This document shows positions 21,946-34,900 of a stretch of DNA of 64,000 nt, piece after piece (within the stretch, counting starts at the first letter, position 1; every line of letters begins with the position of its first letter). The notes beneath the pieces were generated by a model. That model did no database searches, was not told the origin of the DNA, and saw only the letters and a list, made by a program, of their open reading frames with translations. The DNA is from Lepus europaeus (taxonomy: Eukaryota > Chordata > Mammalia > Lagomorpha > Leporidae). The DNA lies in the NCBI RefSeq assembly GCF_033115175.1, contig NC_084850.1, positions 101,433,439-101,497,438 of the forward strand, in the 5' to 3' direction. The translations under genes were made by a program, and so were the position numbers.

Positions 21946-24659
21946 TTCCTTTCCCAAAAAGTATAGGCCCTAATCGGGCCAGTAACCTATGCTACCTTGC
22001 CTGATAAACACCCTCCTGCTGTCCCGGAGACCACGAACCTTACTGTGAGGATATGCTACCCTTGCCATCTACAACTTGTCCTGCCGAGACAATCTGACTG
22101 CTTAGAGCATGGTGGCAGTAAAGAGACACTAACACCATTTGGGTGTTGAAGACAGGTACCGGACAAAATAGCCAGTGAACTAAACTGCAGTCCATATGGA
22201 TGGTTATTACAAATAAACCAGGGCCTTTACATATTAAGTCAGACGGCTGAACAGTGTTCCAAACCATTACCTTTATGGCTACCTCAGTGGGAGCAACAAA
22301 ACAGGCATAGGTCATTGACCAGTATGGGTACATGCAATATAGAGAGATCTATGGGACATAGGTCCCACAAAAGAGGTCACAGTATATCATTTGAGTGGGC
22401 ACCATCCACTATTGGCCTCTGAAAATGATAAAACAAATACAGTAGCCCAGATCCATAGCTTCTAGATTCCTGGTAACGATAGAGCCATATGGTTACATCA
22501 AAAATTGGGACACGTCCCACAGACTATGTTACTTATGGCCCAACCTTGGGATGTAGATATCACTCCCAGCAAAGCAATCCAAACAGTCAAAAGATGCCTT
22601 GGATGCATGTGAGTATACCCGGGATGGTTTAGGCTGTATCCTACATCTGGTCACGTGCTGCATAGAAAAGATCCCCTGCAGCACTGACAAGTAGATTTTA
22701 TAAGACCCCTACCCTCAAAACTGGACTTAAGTATGTGTTAACCACTGTAGACACAGCAACAGGACTTCTTTTTGCTTACCTGGCTTGTGTGTTGTACAGG
22801 CACTAAAACATCTAAGTACAATATCTGGCTGCTTGGTCAGTGTAGCCAGTGACTAGAGTTTGCATTTCACTGGCCATACTCTTCCAAGTCTGGGCTAAAG
22901 ATAATAGATATATCTTGACCATTGCATGTCCCCTACAAGCCATGAGCTGCTTTTGCGATAGAATGTTATAATGGCCTGCTAAAAAAAAAATTAAAGTTTA
23001 AAACTGACCCACTGGTTAAACCAAGCCATTCATTTATTAAATAAACAACCAAAAAAGAGGAAGATGTATCCATTAAATGTGTTACTTCATAGGCAACCAC
23101 AGTGTGTTCATATTCAAGTTAATACAGAGGCTGAACTTCTGCAGCCAGTGAGTGGCCCTGATGGTCCTATATTACTGCCAGCTCCTTCCCTTTAATGAAA
23201 AGTAAAAAGATAAATGCTCATGACCTTGGCTTCTCATGACTAACATCAATCCCTGGACGGCTTTACTCCATGAAATGCAGAGATATAATATCTGTTACAG
23301 GTAACACCTTTCCTTGGTATTCACATGGCCAAACATGGCAAAGGTACCCCATGAACAAAACATATATGTTGGCCATATGGCCTGTTCCTGTAATGTTATC
23401 CACTAAACACAAAACAAATATAATAGGGTATGTGGTCTGGTATCCCCAACCAGGATGTCCTCCTTTCCCTGCTACTGTCATATCAAAAGATAAAGCAGTT
23501 GCTTGTATATTGCCCAAAGGGTGTGATTTGCCTATGATGGTTTCTGTGTTACTTTTGTCTTTTCTACCAGCCTGATTCAAGCCGACAGTGTACTCTCATG
23601 GACCCATAATGTATCACACTGTTGGGTATGTACTGAATTTCCTATAAAAACAATAGGTAAATATACCTGTGCCACCCAACAAGTAAAAAAAGCTAAACCT
23701 GGCTGGCTTCCCAGAACCCCTTGAGCCCAGGATGGGATACAATCGGGTGAGCGATCAAAAACCTGCCATGAGGGGATCAAGACAACCACCACCCTTTCAT
23801 TAAATATGCCATAAAATTGTTAGAGATGGTTGCTCAGGAAACAGAGCTTAGGCAAAGGGCCTACATATGTATGAAACAGCAATGGCCCCCTAAAAATCAT
23901 GCTGCAGGACAGATCCCACAGAAAATGTGCAAAAATATTACTAGAGTTACAAAGCCCAATTATTGGTGGCACTAAACCTGTAGATGTGCTCTCTACCAGA
24001 CACCTCTAGGTTTGTGGACAGTCCAGCTGGCCATACCCCCAGCTAACCGGGACTGACAGAAGTACTTGGGGGGCAACCTTATATCTCTGGCGGGATTCTA
24101 AAATCTCTGAGATGCCACACAGTTGACTTGCAGAATACCATAAATGACACCATAGAAAACAAACGCCCTAGTGTTTTTACCCAATGTCAGGCACTGTTTC
24201 CCAGAGAGGGCGCTATTGAGCTAGAGTTAGAAGTAACTGCTCTTGCAGAACACACTGCCAAGGCCCTAAACCAGACGCGACAGGTGTTAGCTTTGATGAT
24301 GCAAAAGGTAGTTCTCCAAAACTGTGTTGCCTTGGACCTACTAACTATAGCCCAGAGGGGCCCTTGTACTACCCTTCTCATAAAATGCTATACATTCCTA
24401 CCTGATAGTCAAGATAATGTCATGCGGGTCCTCGTTGAGATAGACACTAAAGTGTAAGCTGTGCAGGCTTTATCCCACAACCTTCTAAGAAAGTGGTAAA
24501 ACAACCTGTCCTCTACCTGGAGACAGATTCTAATTATCTTCACTTTGGTATCTTATACACTGATGGTTTACTGTTGTTCCCTATACTGTTGTTATGGTAT
24601 GTGGGTCCAAAAAACTGCCCTATGGGCCCCTCCAAAATCAACCTATTTAAGGAGTGGAA

Positions 24660-25050
24660 TGTCAAGAAAATCTAGGTAAACAGGTTGACTAATAACTGCT
24701 AAGTGTGATGCAAGTCTCATGCTGCCATGTTCTCTTATCTGTGCCTCTAAGGCAACCAGGCAGGTCCCAGTTGCTGATACATTTCCTGCTGCTCTGGGGC
24801 CCAGTTAGACCGATATACATCTCCTGCTGCTCAGGGGCCCAGTTAGGCTACCACTTTTTCTGCTATGTAAGTCCTTGGCTGATGGCCACTATGGTATAAA
24901 TTCAGTATATAAGGAGGCCAACTCTTGTGTTGTTGCCTTCTGCTGTTATAGATGCTGCTGTTGCTGCTGTTGGCTGAATAAAGTATGTCTCATCTACCTA
25001 CCATTCTAAGAACAGTTTCTGGCCCTGAACACCTCAATATCCTAGGCGGC
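24660..25050 (+). repeat. 3' LTR of the class I retrovirus (fossil)
   Basis: It parallels the 5' LTR from TGTCAAGAAAATC through 'ccatgttctcttatctgtgcctcta' and the CTG-rich tract to AATAAAGTATG. The TATA region is not expanded here. Confidence 0.8.
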
Positions 25051-26964
25051 CAAATGAAAATTCAACAAGGCTGAATGAAATGGGTTTGCCAGTTCTGGTG
25101 AAGCCTCTCCTGTCTAATCTCCCTACCCCCTGCTATGTAGTAGCCCCAGTGTGTAGGTTTCTGGCGTCTGGTGCAATCCCTAATGACTCTGGTTATATGT
25201 CTGTGTGTTGGGTGCACTCCTCTGTTAACCAATTTTCCTGACCTCGTTCTGCCCAAATGCCCTGACCTCTCAAGGGGCCACTGATAGGAGGGGTAAGGAG
25301 GCTCATCTGCAAGGTCTGGGGACGCTTCTTCCTTGAAAGATGCACCTGCTTTGAAGATCTGGTTAGCTCACATTTGGCCTTGCATTGTGCCTCCACCATG
25401 TCCTGCTTTTTTTGTTTGTTTTGTTTTTGGTAATACAGTATTAACCATATCTTTATGAAATATTCTGGAATCAAAAATGGTAATACGTGCATCAGGCACA
25501 TCCAACACATGATGTTTACAATGGTTTGCATTGCATTTTCCTTTTCATTTATTCCTGGAAAATGCATGTTTTTCATTGATGAAATACGGAACTGAGCAGA
25601 TTCCTTATTATTCCTACAAAATTATGGGATAAACTTGCTCTCATTTCTAACAAAATTCACTGGTGCACAGTTTGTAAAATAAACCGTTAATGGACTGAAT
25701 GCATAGAGCACGCTGCAAGGTATAAGAAATCAGCTAGAAACGAACATAGAAACCTGCCATCTGCACCAACAGTCCTGAATGCTGGCAAACATTTATCACA
25801 ATGCAGGAAAAAATTAATGAAAGGAGATAAAGTTCAGTCCTGAAAGGGTTAAAGAGAAACCCCAATGTATTGTTGTTTCTAACCATCCCTCCCACTTTAC
25901 AGCACTTGATAACAGAGTCAGATGTCTGGCACAGAAACCTACACGCGTTTGTTCCAGGATTCATCAGAAGCACAGCTGCTTTTGAAATCAAAGTAGCTTG
26001 GTTAATCATTGAAGAGCATTTTGTTTCAAAGAGGACCCTCTCTCCCCCTGCAGATTTTCTGGTTACCATGACCAGTCAGGATAGTTCTCAAAAATGGCAC
26101 TGAACATTTTCTGTGAGGGTACAGTTGGTACCAGTCTCATTAAAAGCAAAAGCAAACTAACCAGTTAGGGTCACAAATAAGTCTGTGCAGTAAGTGACAA
26201 GTATTTGAGCAATTAACTCATATATTGAGGATGTCTGCAGTTGCCACAGTTTAAGCCAAGTCAGCATCAGGTTAAATATTATACTAGCGTTCAACTCGGA
26301 CATCATTCAAAAATATAAAGGGCATTTTACATTAAAAGCCTGCAGCTTGCCTTCCCAGTTTGTGTGATAAATTTAATGGAGCTGATAAAAAAAATGAATT
26401 GGATCACAGCTCAGTATCCATGCATGTTTTTAGAAATTGCATAGGATCCTGAGAGCCTAATATACCCTTCTGAAAGAGAATTTTTTTTAAAATCAGCCAT
26501 CCTATACTTTCATTGAAGTATCCACCATTCTAAGAAGAGAGTATCCATAAGGGCAAACAACCAGCATCTCTGATAATACCATCATCTCTGATAATACCAT
26601 CATTGCCTATAAATTACACACTGGAAATGACTCAAAAATCCATGGGAAAGTTTTTTTTTTTTTTAAGGTAGCTGACAAAAGAACTACTGGTAAACAAGCT
26701 ACTCCAGACTTACCATTTCACTCTTTAGTCTCTGTTACTAAAATGGCAAAAGGAAAAAAAGAAAGAGCAGGGTTTACAGTCCAATATTTTAAAAATTTTG
26801 TTCAAAGAAACAACCAAAATAAGACACAAACGTTTAAAAAAGCCAAAGTTTATTTTGATAAATCTGTGAACTTGGAAAGTTATTTTGAAAGCTACAAAGC
26901 TGGGTAATGAGTAGTTTGTTCTTCAAAAGCTTCTCCTTTGTTACCAATTAAATTTGTAACATTT
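25051..26964. other. Largely non-repetitive sequence
   Basis: No CSINE, LINE-1 or LTR signature over about 1.9 kb, and no recognised protein. A perfect 18-bp tandem doublet (ATCTCTGATAATACCATC) lies at about 26,565-26,600. It is one of the few repeat-free stretches in the window and a candidate for conserved non-coding sequence. Confidence 0.4.
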
Positions 26965-27335
26965 GGTCGGTGCCGCAGCTCACTAGGCTAATCCTCCGCC
27001 TGCGGTGCCAGCACACCGGGTTCTAGTCCTGGTTGGGGCACTGGGTACTAGTCCCGGTTTCTCCTCTTCCAGTCCAGCTCTCTGCTGTGGCCCAGGAGTG
27101 CAGTGGAGGATGGCCCAAGTCCTTGGGCCCTGCCACCCACAAGGGAGACCAGGAGAAGCACCTGGCTCCTGGCTTCGGATCAGCGCGGTGCGCCGGCCAC
27201 AGTGCGCCAGCCGTAGCGGCCACTGGGGGGTGAATCAACAGAAAAGGAAGACCTTTTTCTTTCTTTCTCTCTCTCTCTCTCTCTCACTGTCCACTCTGCC
27301 TGTCAAAAATAAAAAATAAAAATAAATCCTCTAAA
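26965..27335 (+). mobile_element. CSINE, younger type, full length
   Basis: The younger-type head ('gcctgcggtgccagcacaccgggttctagtcc') through to CACTCTGCCTGTCAAAAATAAA. AAATTTGTAACATTT on both sides is a 15-bp target-site duplication. Confidence 0.94.
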
Positions 27336-27406
27336 AATTTGTAACATTTCTTAACTAAGTATAAATAGGAAATGGAGGAAACTGGCTCATTAAAAGTAAT
27401 GCAGGA

Positions 27407-27907
27407 AACTGTTGAAATCTTTACTTTGTATATACTAAGTTGATCTTCTGTATATAAAGTTAATTAAAAATGAAATTTTTTTTGACAGGCAGAGTGGACA
27501 GTGAGAGAGACAGACAGAGAGAAAGGTCTTCCTTTTCCGTTGGTTCACCCCCCAATGGCCACTGCGGCCGGTGCACCGGTGCACCGGTCTTCTCCTGGTC
27601 TCCTAGGAGCCATCCTCCACTGCACTCCCCGGCCACAGCAGAGAGCTGGACTGGAAGAGGAGCAACCGGGACAGAATCCTGTGCCCTGATCGGGACTAGA
27701 ACCCAGTGTGCTGGCGCCGCAGTTGGAGGATTAGCCTATTGAGCCACATTGCCGGCTAAAAATGAATCTTAATGAACAATGGGAAGGGAGAGGGAGTAGG
27801 AGATGGGATGGTTTGTGGGTGGGAGAGTGGTTATGGGAGAAAAACTGCTATAATCCAAAAGCTGTACTTTTGAAATTTATATTTATTAAATAAAAGTTTC
27901 TAAAAAA
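27407..27907 (+). mobile_element. Rabbit LINE-1 3' end, 5'-truncated, split by a CSINE
   Basis: 'ctgttgaaatctttactttg' to 'ttctgtatataaagttaatt', then after the SINE 'gggagagtggttatgggag' to 'ttatatttattaaataaaag' is the rabbit LINE-1 3' UTR with its tail. AAAGTAATGCAGGA at 27,394 and again at 27,908 is an exact 14-bp target-site duplication, so only about 220 bp of LINE-1 was inserted. Confidence 0.92.
27474..27757 (-). mobile_element. CSINE, younger type, in LINE-1
   Basis: It has the 'TTTTTTTTGACAGGCAGAGT' tail side and a CATTGCCGGC head, with an internal deletion shortening the middle. TAAAAATGAA on both sides is the target-site duplication. Confidence 0.93.
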
Positions 27908-28016
27908 AAGTAATGCAGGATGGAAAATATTTTCACACTCTGAATGCAAAGCACTGTGTAATTGCTTCCCCTGATGGAACACAGGAGAATAAGTACTACC
28001 CGGGGTGGGAGGGGGC

Positions 28017-28318
28017 AGGGACGACTGCTGTGGCTCAGTGGGTTAACACCCTGGCCTGAAGCGCTGGCATCCCCAAAGGGCGCCGGTTCGAGTCCTGGCT
28101 GCTCCACTTCTGATCCAGCTCTCTGCTATGGCCCCGGAAAGCAGCGAAGGATGGTACAAGTCCTTGGGCCCCTGCACCCACGTGGGAGACCCGGAAGAAG
28201 CTCCTGGCTTTGAATGGGTTCAACTCTGGCCGTTGTGGCCATTTGGGGAGTGAATCAGTGGATGGAAGACCTCTCTCTCTAACTTTTTCAAATAAATCAA
28301 ATAAATCTTAAAAAAAAA
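28017..28318 (+). mobile_element. CSINE
   Basis: A GGGACGACTGCTGTGG head, B box GGTTCGAGTCC and AAATAAATCAAATAAATC tail; shortened CT tract. Confidence 0.92.
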
Positions 28319-28961
28319 TTGGCTGAAATCTAAACTTTCAACTTGCAGAAAGTCATTAAGACTTCAGCTTAAAAGAAAATAGAGTTCCAGACTTAGACCA
28401 AAAAATAAAAACAAAAAACAACCACCAAAAAACCCTGGACTATGGTAATTAGGTTAAACAAGCGTGGTCCAGCTTGGACCCTGAAAGTACTTCATGGCAA
28501 AAGTTCAAAAGGGGTGGGGAGAAGAACCTGTTTGGTAACAGGGTGTACTATATACTGTTACATAAAAGGAGGTATGGTGAAAATGGACCTTTTCACTAAA
28601 GCTTACACGAGTTCCTTGGTCTGTTAAAACTACGTTAGATTTGTGTCTTCTAGTTTGCCTAACTTTTCTTCCCAACACATATCTATTTCTTGCCCATTTA
28701 AACAAACCCAAACAAAAAGCAACCAAACAGCAACAACAACACAGAAACAACAGAAGCTGAAATCCTCCGTTCCAATAGTTTGTACATTTGGATGTTGTGT
28801 TTGTCTTACTGTGGCTTCTGCCTTTCAAATCGCACTTGTAGATCCTAGAGGTTTTGAATAGGATCACCTGGCATGAAAAGTTTTCCCAAGAAACCATGCA
28901 CGATTGTTCTTTTCTTTTCTTTTTTTTTTTTCTGTGAATTTTCTGCCACGCTCAAGTCAGT
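28319..28961. other. No recognised repeat
   Basis: AT-rich sequence with no recognised element. On the minus strand it follows the protein-like frame at 28,962-29,224 and could be its 3' untranslated sequence if that frame is a gene copy. Confidence 0.3.
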
Positions 28962-29764
<803 letters not shown>

Positions 29765-29806
<42 letters not shown>

Positions 29807-30091
29807 GATTTATTTGAAAAGCAGAGTTAGAGGGAGAGATAGATCTTCCAATTGCTGGTTCACTCCCCAAATGGCCACAACAGAGAGGGCTGGGCTGGCC
29901 AAAGCCAGGAGCCAGGAGCTTCTTCCAGGTCTCCCATGTAGTTGCAGGGCCCCAAGGCCACCCTCCACTGTTTTCCAGGCACATTAGCAGGGAGCTGGAT
30001 CCGAAGTGGAACAGCCAGGACTTGAAGCAGTGTCTATATGGGATGCCAGCATTACAGGCAGCGGCTTAACCAATTACTCCACAAGGCTGGC
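29765..30091 (-). mobile_element. CSINE, older type, with terminal (CT)n
   Basis: Reverse copy with the head at 30,091. On the plus strand a (CT)n of about 38 bp at 29,765-29,803 lies outside the AAGATTTATTT tail, so the microsatellite grew beyond the element's usual tail. GAATGATA occurs on both sides. Confidence 0.9.
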
Positions 30092-30119
30092 CCCTGAATG
30101 ATACTCACATAATTAATAT

Positions 30120-31090
30120 CACCTGTCACAACAGGCGCCATCTTCCACAAACTCGCTCCAACCCTTGCGAGATTCTCCTCTCCCCGCCCCCATACACCGA
30201 CTCTTTCTAGGGTCCCTCTCCCGCGTCCCTTCCCGCGTCCCTTCCCTTTTCCATCACCACGCTCGATTCCATGTAGCCCCTGCGCTCTTTTTCTCCTTGC
30301 AGCCCTCACGGAGAAGCAGATGTCTTGGGCTGCCTGCGGAGTAGGGGATCTTGCTCTCTGCCTTCCATGGAAACCTAACTGCGCCGTGTTGTGTTGGATG
30401 TGAGCAGAGGAATGCTGCACCAACAGGGCTGAGCAGAGGTCAGTGTCATAACTGCTCCCACATCTCTTGTTCCCCAGTGTGTGCACCTTGTGTTTTCCAG
30501 CCCTGATTTCGTCGAGGTGCTGTGTAAGGTGTTGGCCTGTGATCCACTCACGTTGAGGGGGGGGTGGTGGTCGTCGTCTGTGCGGTCCCCTGGGAGATGG
30601 CTTATCTAGGGCAGGAGCTGTGCTGAGGTTGCACACAGGTTGGAGCGTGGGGTACTTTGCTCTGGCCCCCATGCAGGGACTGGAGGGTGTGAGTAGGGGC
30701 GATGCGCTGTGGCTGCCCATTGCCTGGCTCTCCTGCGCCTCGTGCTCGCTCCATCGGGGAAGGAAGTGTTGGGTTCTTGTTGGAGAGGTGCCCCATCCTC
30801 CCTGCAGTCCCCACTGAGCAGGGGGTGTAGACTTCCCTGGGGTGCAGCTGTTTCCTCACAGAGTTGGATGTTCTGGTGGGGCCGAGGTGAGCTGTCCCCA
30901 GTGGGCACCGTTGCCGTGTGCATGAGCAGGCCTCGGGCTGATCCCAGCCACAGGGAACCCCTGGCACTGCACAGGGAGCACGGAGGCCCACGTGGAGGGT
31001 AAGTGTGCCTCCCTGGTGCAGGGAGGACGCCTGTGTCCCTGGGTGCCCAGCAGGCCACCAACCGGGGCCACTTTGAGGTCTGTGACAGTG
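30120..31090. other. Second GC-rich block, no gene recognised
   Basis: GC- and CpG-rich, with long minus-strand open frames (720 to 30,052 and 31,279 to 30,602 in window terms 30,720-30,052 and 31,279-30,602) that change frame and composition. The retroviral similarity of the right-hand neighbour stops at about 31,090, within the reverse-transcriptase region. No family resemblance was seen in the block itself. Confidence 0.35.
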
Positions 31091-33317
31091 AAGTGAGTAG
31101 TGTGTGGGAATAAAGGAGAGGAGAATGTGTGGTACAGGGACAGTTGGCACTGCAGGGAGTGTAGCCACATTTATGACACATAAATCTTGGACCCAACAGT
31201 ATGTTCCGTCAGGCTTTTTGACAGGAAGAATAGGGATACTGTAAGGGGAGTGAGTTGGCTGAAGTAGTCCTGCTGACATCAGTCTAGTGATTGTAGGTCA
31301 AAGCCCATGGAAGGCTTGTGGGTTGAGGGGGTATTGAGGATTGTTGGGGAACGAGGGGTCCTTGAGGGATATCTTTATGTGGTTGAGGTAAAACGCAACC
31401 AAATGGTGTCCAGTGTCCCAGACAAAAGGGAAAGGATACCCAACTGTTGTAAGGTTTCGAGTCTTGAGAGAGGGGGGCTAGTAACAGGAGAGGGGGTAGG
31501 TGAGGGTCTGAGGATTGTTGGGTAATGATGGAGTATAGCTTAGTCAATATGCCCACCCAAGGAGCAGAGTTGGACAGGCAGGTAAGATAAGAAAGCTGTG
31601 ACTAGGGGCCGGTGCTGTGGCACAGCGGGTTAACACCCTGGCCAGAAGCGCCAGCATCCCATATGGGCGCTTGTTTGAGACCTGGAGGCTCCTCTTCCAA
31701 TCCAGCTCTCTGCTTTGGCCTGGGAAAGCAGCAGAAGATGGCCCAAGTCCTTGGGCTCCTATACCCAGGTGGGAGACCCAGAAGAAGCTCCTGGCTCCTG
31801 GCTTTGGATAGGCTCAGCTCCTGCCGTTGTGGCCAATTGAGGAGTGAACCAGCAGATGGAGGACCTCTCTCTCTCTCTGTCTCTCCTCTCTCTGTGTAAA
31901 TCTGACTTTCAAATAAATAAAATAAATCTTAAAGAAAAGAAAGCTGTGAGTGAAGATTATAGATCCTTTTGAGCAAATAAGAGGTTGAGTATTGATTGAG
32001 TGGCTGTGAAATCTGGCCATTATCTCCAATAATATCTAGAGAGGAAGGACTAAAGGTCGCACATATTCCTGTAAGTTGCTCCCATATCCAAAAAGACATA
32101 AACTGGCTTGTGAGACACACCCTGGGTTCTGCACTGGTGATGGCAGTGATGGGGGCCTTCAAACCTGGGCCTTGTCAGTCCTTGGCAGCCAGTCCAAGGC
32201 ACTCATGAAAGGACAATCCTGGCTCTAGATTGGGCTTGGAGGGAGTGACTCAGCCTCCAGAGAGGTGGGAGCACTCAGATTTCCAGTGTCCCCTGTCCCC
32301 ACATGGCCAGCATGGCCTCAACAGAGCTCAGGGATTCAGGAAGGCTCTTGCCCAGTGTTCTTCCTTGCCACACTTGAAGCAAGGCCCCAGGGGCTTAGAA
32401 GGATGCTGACCAGGGGTATTTTATGGCCCTCTTTAAGTGTGCAAGCAGGTAGCTGGTATATAGTCTGCTCTCCTTTTAGCTTTTGAGTTTTAGATTTGTC
32501 TAATGTATTAAAGACCCCAAAGGCAGCTTTTCTGAGATCCTTTTGTTGGGTCTGGGGCTTGTCTTTAAGGAGGTTTTTTTTTTTTTGGTAATATCTGGGG
32601 ATGCCAGTGAAATAAAAAGAGTGTGGAAGTAGAGACTCTCTACCTCCAACCCTGGGTCTAAGTTGCTGTATTTGAGGAGGGCCTCTGAGTCAGTCCATAA
32701 AAGTTTCAGGGTTTTCATCAAGGCTTTGTAAAGTGATTTTTAAAATGTTATCATAGTTCCCTTTGGGGTCCTTAGGAACTGTGTCTGTTCTAACAGAGTG
32801 TTGTTAGGTGTGTGTAAGGAGTCTGCAAAGGCCATGGCAGCAGCCCCGCTATGGACCTTTCTCTCTAGGTGTGGGGAAGAGGAAAGAGTAGCATAAACCT
32901 CCTGCTGGGTGAGGTCACAGGTGTGGGTGAGGTGCAAGAATTCCCTTGTGTGTTGGGCAGACTCCGTGCTGTAGGAACCTCGGTGCTTTTCAGCTCGAGC
33001 CAGATCAGAAAAGGAGAAAGGGACATGGACATGGACAGCACCCTCAGCAGCAGACACCTCACAGAAAGGAAAGATAGGGATGGGTGGTAGGGCTGAGCAT
33101 GGCCAGCATGGCCTCAACAGAGCTCAGGAGCTCAGGGATTCAGGAAGGCTCCCCCGAATCTGCTGGGGGCAGTTGCTGGGAGTGCGCAGGCAGTATGGAG
33201 GAAAAGGGGGGGTAGGGTTGAGCAGGAATGGGGATGTGGTGGGGTGGGCAGTGGCTCCCTGTCTCAGTGTCCATCAGGCCCTGGTCAGACAGAGGTTTGA
33301 GGAGAGAGCATATGTTT
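31091..33317 (-). mobile_element. Class I endogenous retrovirus, gag-pro-pol part (fossil)
   Basis: Read on the minus strand: a gag capsid-like region (about 33,117-32,740), a nucleocapsid-like zinc-knuckle region (about 32,400), a protease-like start (about 32,090) and the beginning of reverse transcriptase (about 31,280-31,091). The order and the gammaretrovirus-like capsid indicate class I. Broken in many places. A direct repeat of about 45 bp occurs at 32,302-32,347 and 33,098-33,152. A CSINE is inserted at 31,605. The 3' part of the element is not seen. Confidence 0.7.
31605..31936 (+). mobile_element. CSINE inserted in the retrovirus
   Basis: A full-length copy from GGGGCCGGTGCTGTGG to AAATAAATAAAATAAATC. 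AAGAAAGCTGTGA on both sides is the target-site duplication. Confidence 0.94.
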
Positions 33318-33319
33318 TT

Positions 33320-33636
33320 ATTTAAAGATTTATTTATTTGAAAGAGTTACACACACACAGAAGGAAAGGCAGAGAGAGAGGTCTTCCATCACTTGGTTCA
33401 TTCCCCAATTGGCCGCAATGGCTGGAGTGTGCCGATCTGGAGCCAGGAGCCAGGAGCCTCCTCTGTATCTTCCCACGTGGGTGCAGGGGCCCAACGACTT
33501 GGGCCATCTTCTGCTTTTCCAGGGTACAGCAGAGAGCTGGATTAGAATTGGAGCAGCCTGGACCCAAACCAGTACCCATATGGGATGCCGGCACTGCAGG
33601 TGGCGGCTTTAGCTGCTATACCACAGCACTGGCCCC
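33320..33636 (-). mobile_element. CSINE
   Basis: Full-length reverse copy. GAGCATATGTTTTT and GAGCATACATTTTT flank it as a target-site duplication with two mismatches. Confidence 0.93.
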
Positions 33637-33956
33637 AGGAGCATACATTTTTGCTACACTCCGTCATCAGACAACGAACATAAAGCTGTGGCGGGGTGGG
33701 GCAGTCCATCTGGAGTTCTGTCCCATTGATCCCAGGGTGCAAAACACCAGATCTTTGTATAAGCACACCATGAGTTTGGCATCCTTTGATAATATTACAG
33801 TGTACTTTACACAATTTAACTTAAAAAGTTTTACCCCCATTGAGAGTCTTATCCTCTGAGAGTTCCAGTAATCCTCCTAGATGCCTCAAGGTCAAAAGAC
33901 TTAGTTTGGAACTTTAATGTATTGTCAGGGGTTTAAAACCATTTAGTAGATCTTCT

Positions 33957-33989
33957 AAAAAAGATTTATTTATTTGAAAGTCAGAGTTA

Positions 33990-34046
<57 letters not shown>

Positions 34047-34289
34047 CTTCTATCCGATGGTTCACTCCCCAATTAGCCACAACAGCCAGTGCTGTGCCAA
34101 TCTGAAGCCAGGAGCCAGGAGCTTCCTCTGGGTCTCCCATGTGGGTGCAGGGGCACAAGGACTTGGGCCATCTTCTGCTGCTTTCCCAGTCCACACAGAG
34201 ATCTGGATCGGAAGTGGAGCAGCCGGGTCTTGAACCAGCACCCATATGTGATGCCAGGGCGTTAACCCGCTGCACCACAGCGCCAGCCC
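33957..34289 (-). mobile_element. CSINE with (CA)n and (GA)n tract
   Basis: Full-length reverse copy with a compound (CA)n(GA)n at about 33,990-34,043 and a CACAGCGCCAGCCC head. Confidence 0.93.
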
Positions 34290-34900
34290 TGGTAGGTCCT
34301 TTAAGGCTCAGCTTTCCTAAGTAATTAAGGGTCAACAATATAACAGAAAACAAGAGAAAGCTGTCCTGAAACACATAACATTTTCATTACCTAGGTTAGT
34401 TACAGAAACAGAAAAACCTTGATTAAAGAGATCAGCAGGTGACATCAACCTGTGAGACATTACTTCAGGAGACAAAGAGGTAGCAAGTCAGATAACCCTG
34501 TTAACTGGACGTTTAAGACAAGATCTAACTTTAAATAATTTCCTTTAAATCTCATCCATCCTTATCTCACACAGCAGTTAACAGTCACAAACCTTCTACA
34601 ACACAGTTATTTCCTCAGTTTTGTTTGTATATAAAAATCTTTTTATTAAAAATTTTCTTTTTTAACCTTTTGTCACCAAGAATGCATTGTTCTGTTTATA
34701 ACTTTCTCCACAATTGTCTCTCCTACCTACTAATTCCTTTAACTTGCACCCTGAAACACTCCTGTAATGCCTCTAAATTAAGAGAAATCATCTTTTGCAA
34801 GAACAGACAGCATTTTAACTCATCGTTAATGTAAAGCAGTTTTTGAATTTTGGAGGAGAAGGTTACTTTACCAAAGCGTTGTGAACCCTAAATTAGTGAT
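34290..34900. other. No recognised feature
   Basis: AT-rich sequence between a CSINE and an LTR-like block. It may be leader or flank of the minus-strand retrovirus; nothing diagnostic. Confidence 0.35.

Larger units (their letters stand above)
17486..25050 (+). mobile_element. Class I endogenous retrovirus with both LTRs (fossil)
   Basis: Two related LTRs bound the element (about 17,486-17,945 and 24,660-25,050). Between them, in order, lie traces of a reverse-transcriptase region (about 19,060-19,160), an integrase-like region (about 22,670-22,800) and an envelope region whose transmembrane part is visible at about 24,180-24,460. The envelope resembles gamma-type (class I) retroviruses. 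It is a heavily broken fossil with many breaks. The LTRs differ at very roughly a fifth of positions by eye (not computed), suggesting tens of millions of years. Later insertions are a CSINE, a LINE-1 tail and two LTR-like elements. Confidence 0.8.

Noticed and set aside
23270-23580. Complementary open frames on both strands, about 100 codons each
   Set aside because: They fall in the interior of the retroviral fossil; only the element itself is annotated.
30052-31279. Minus-strand frames of 196-225 codons
   Set aside because: The first residues are retroviral pol and the remainder is GC-rich sequence without family resemblance. There is no evidence of a host gene.
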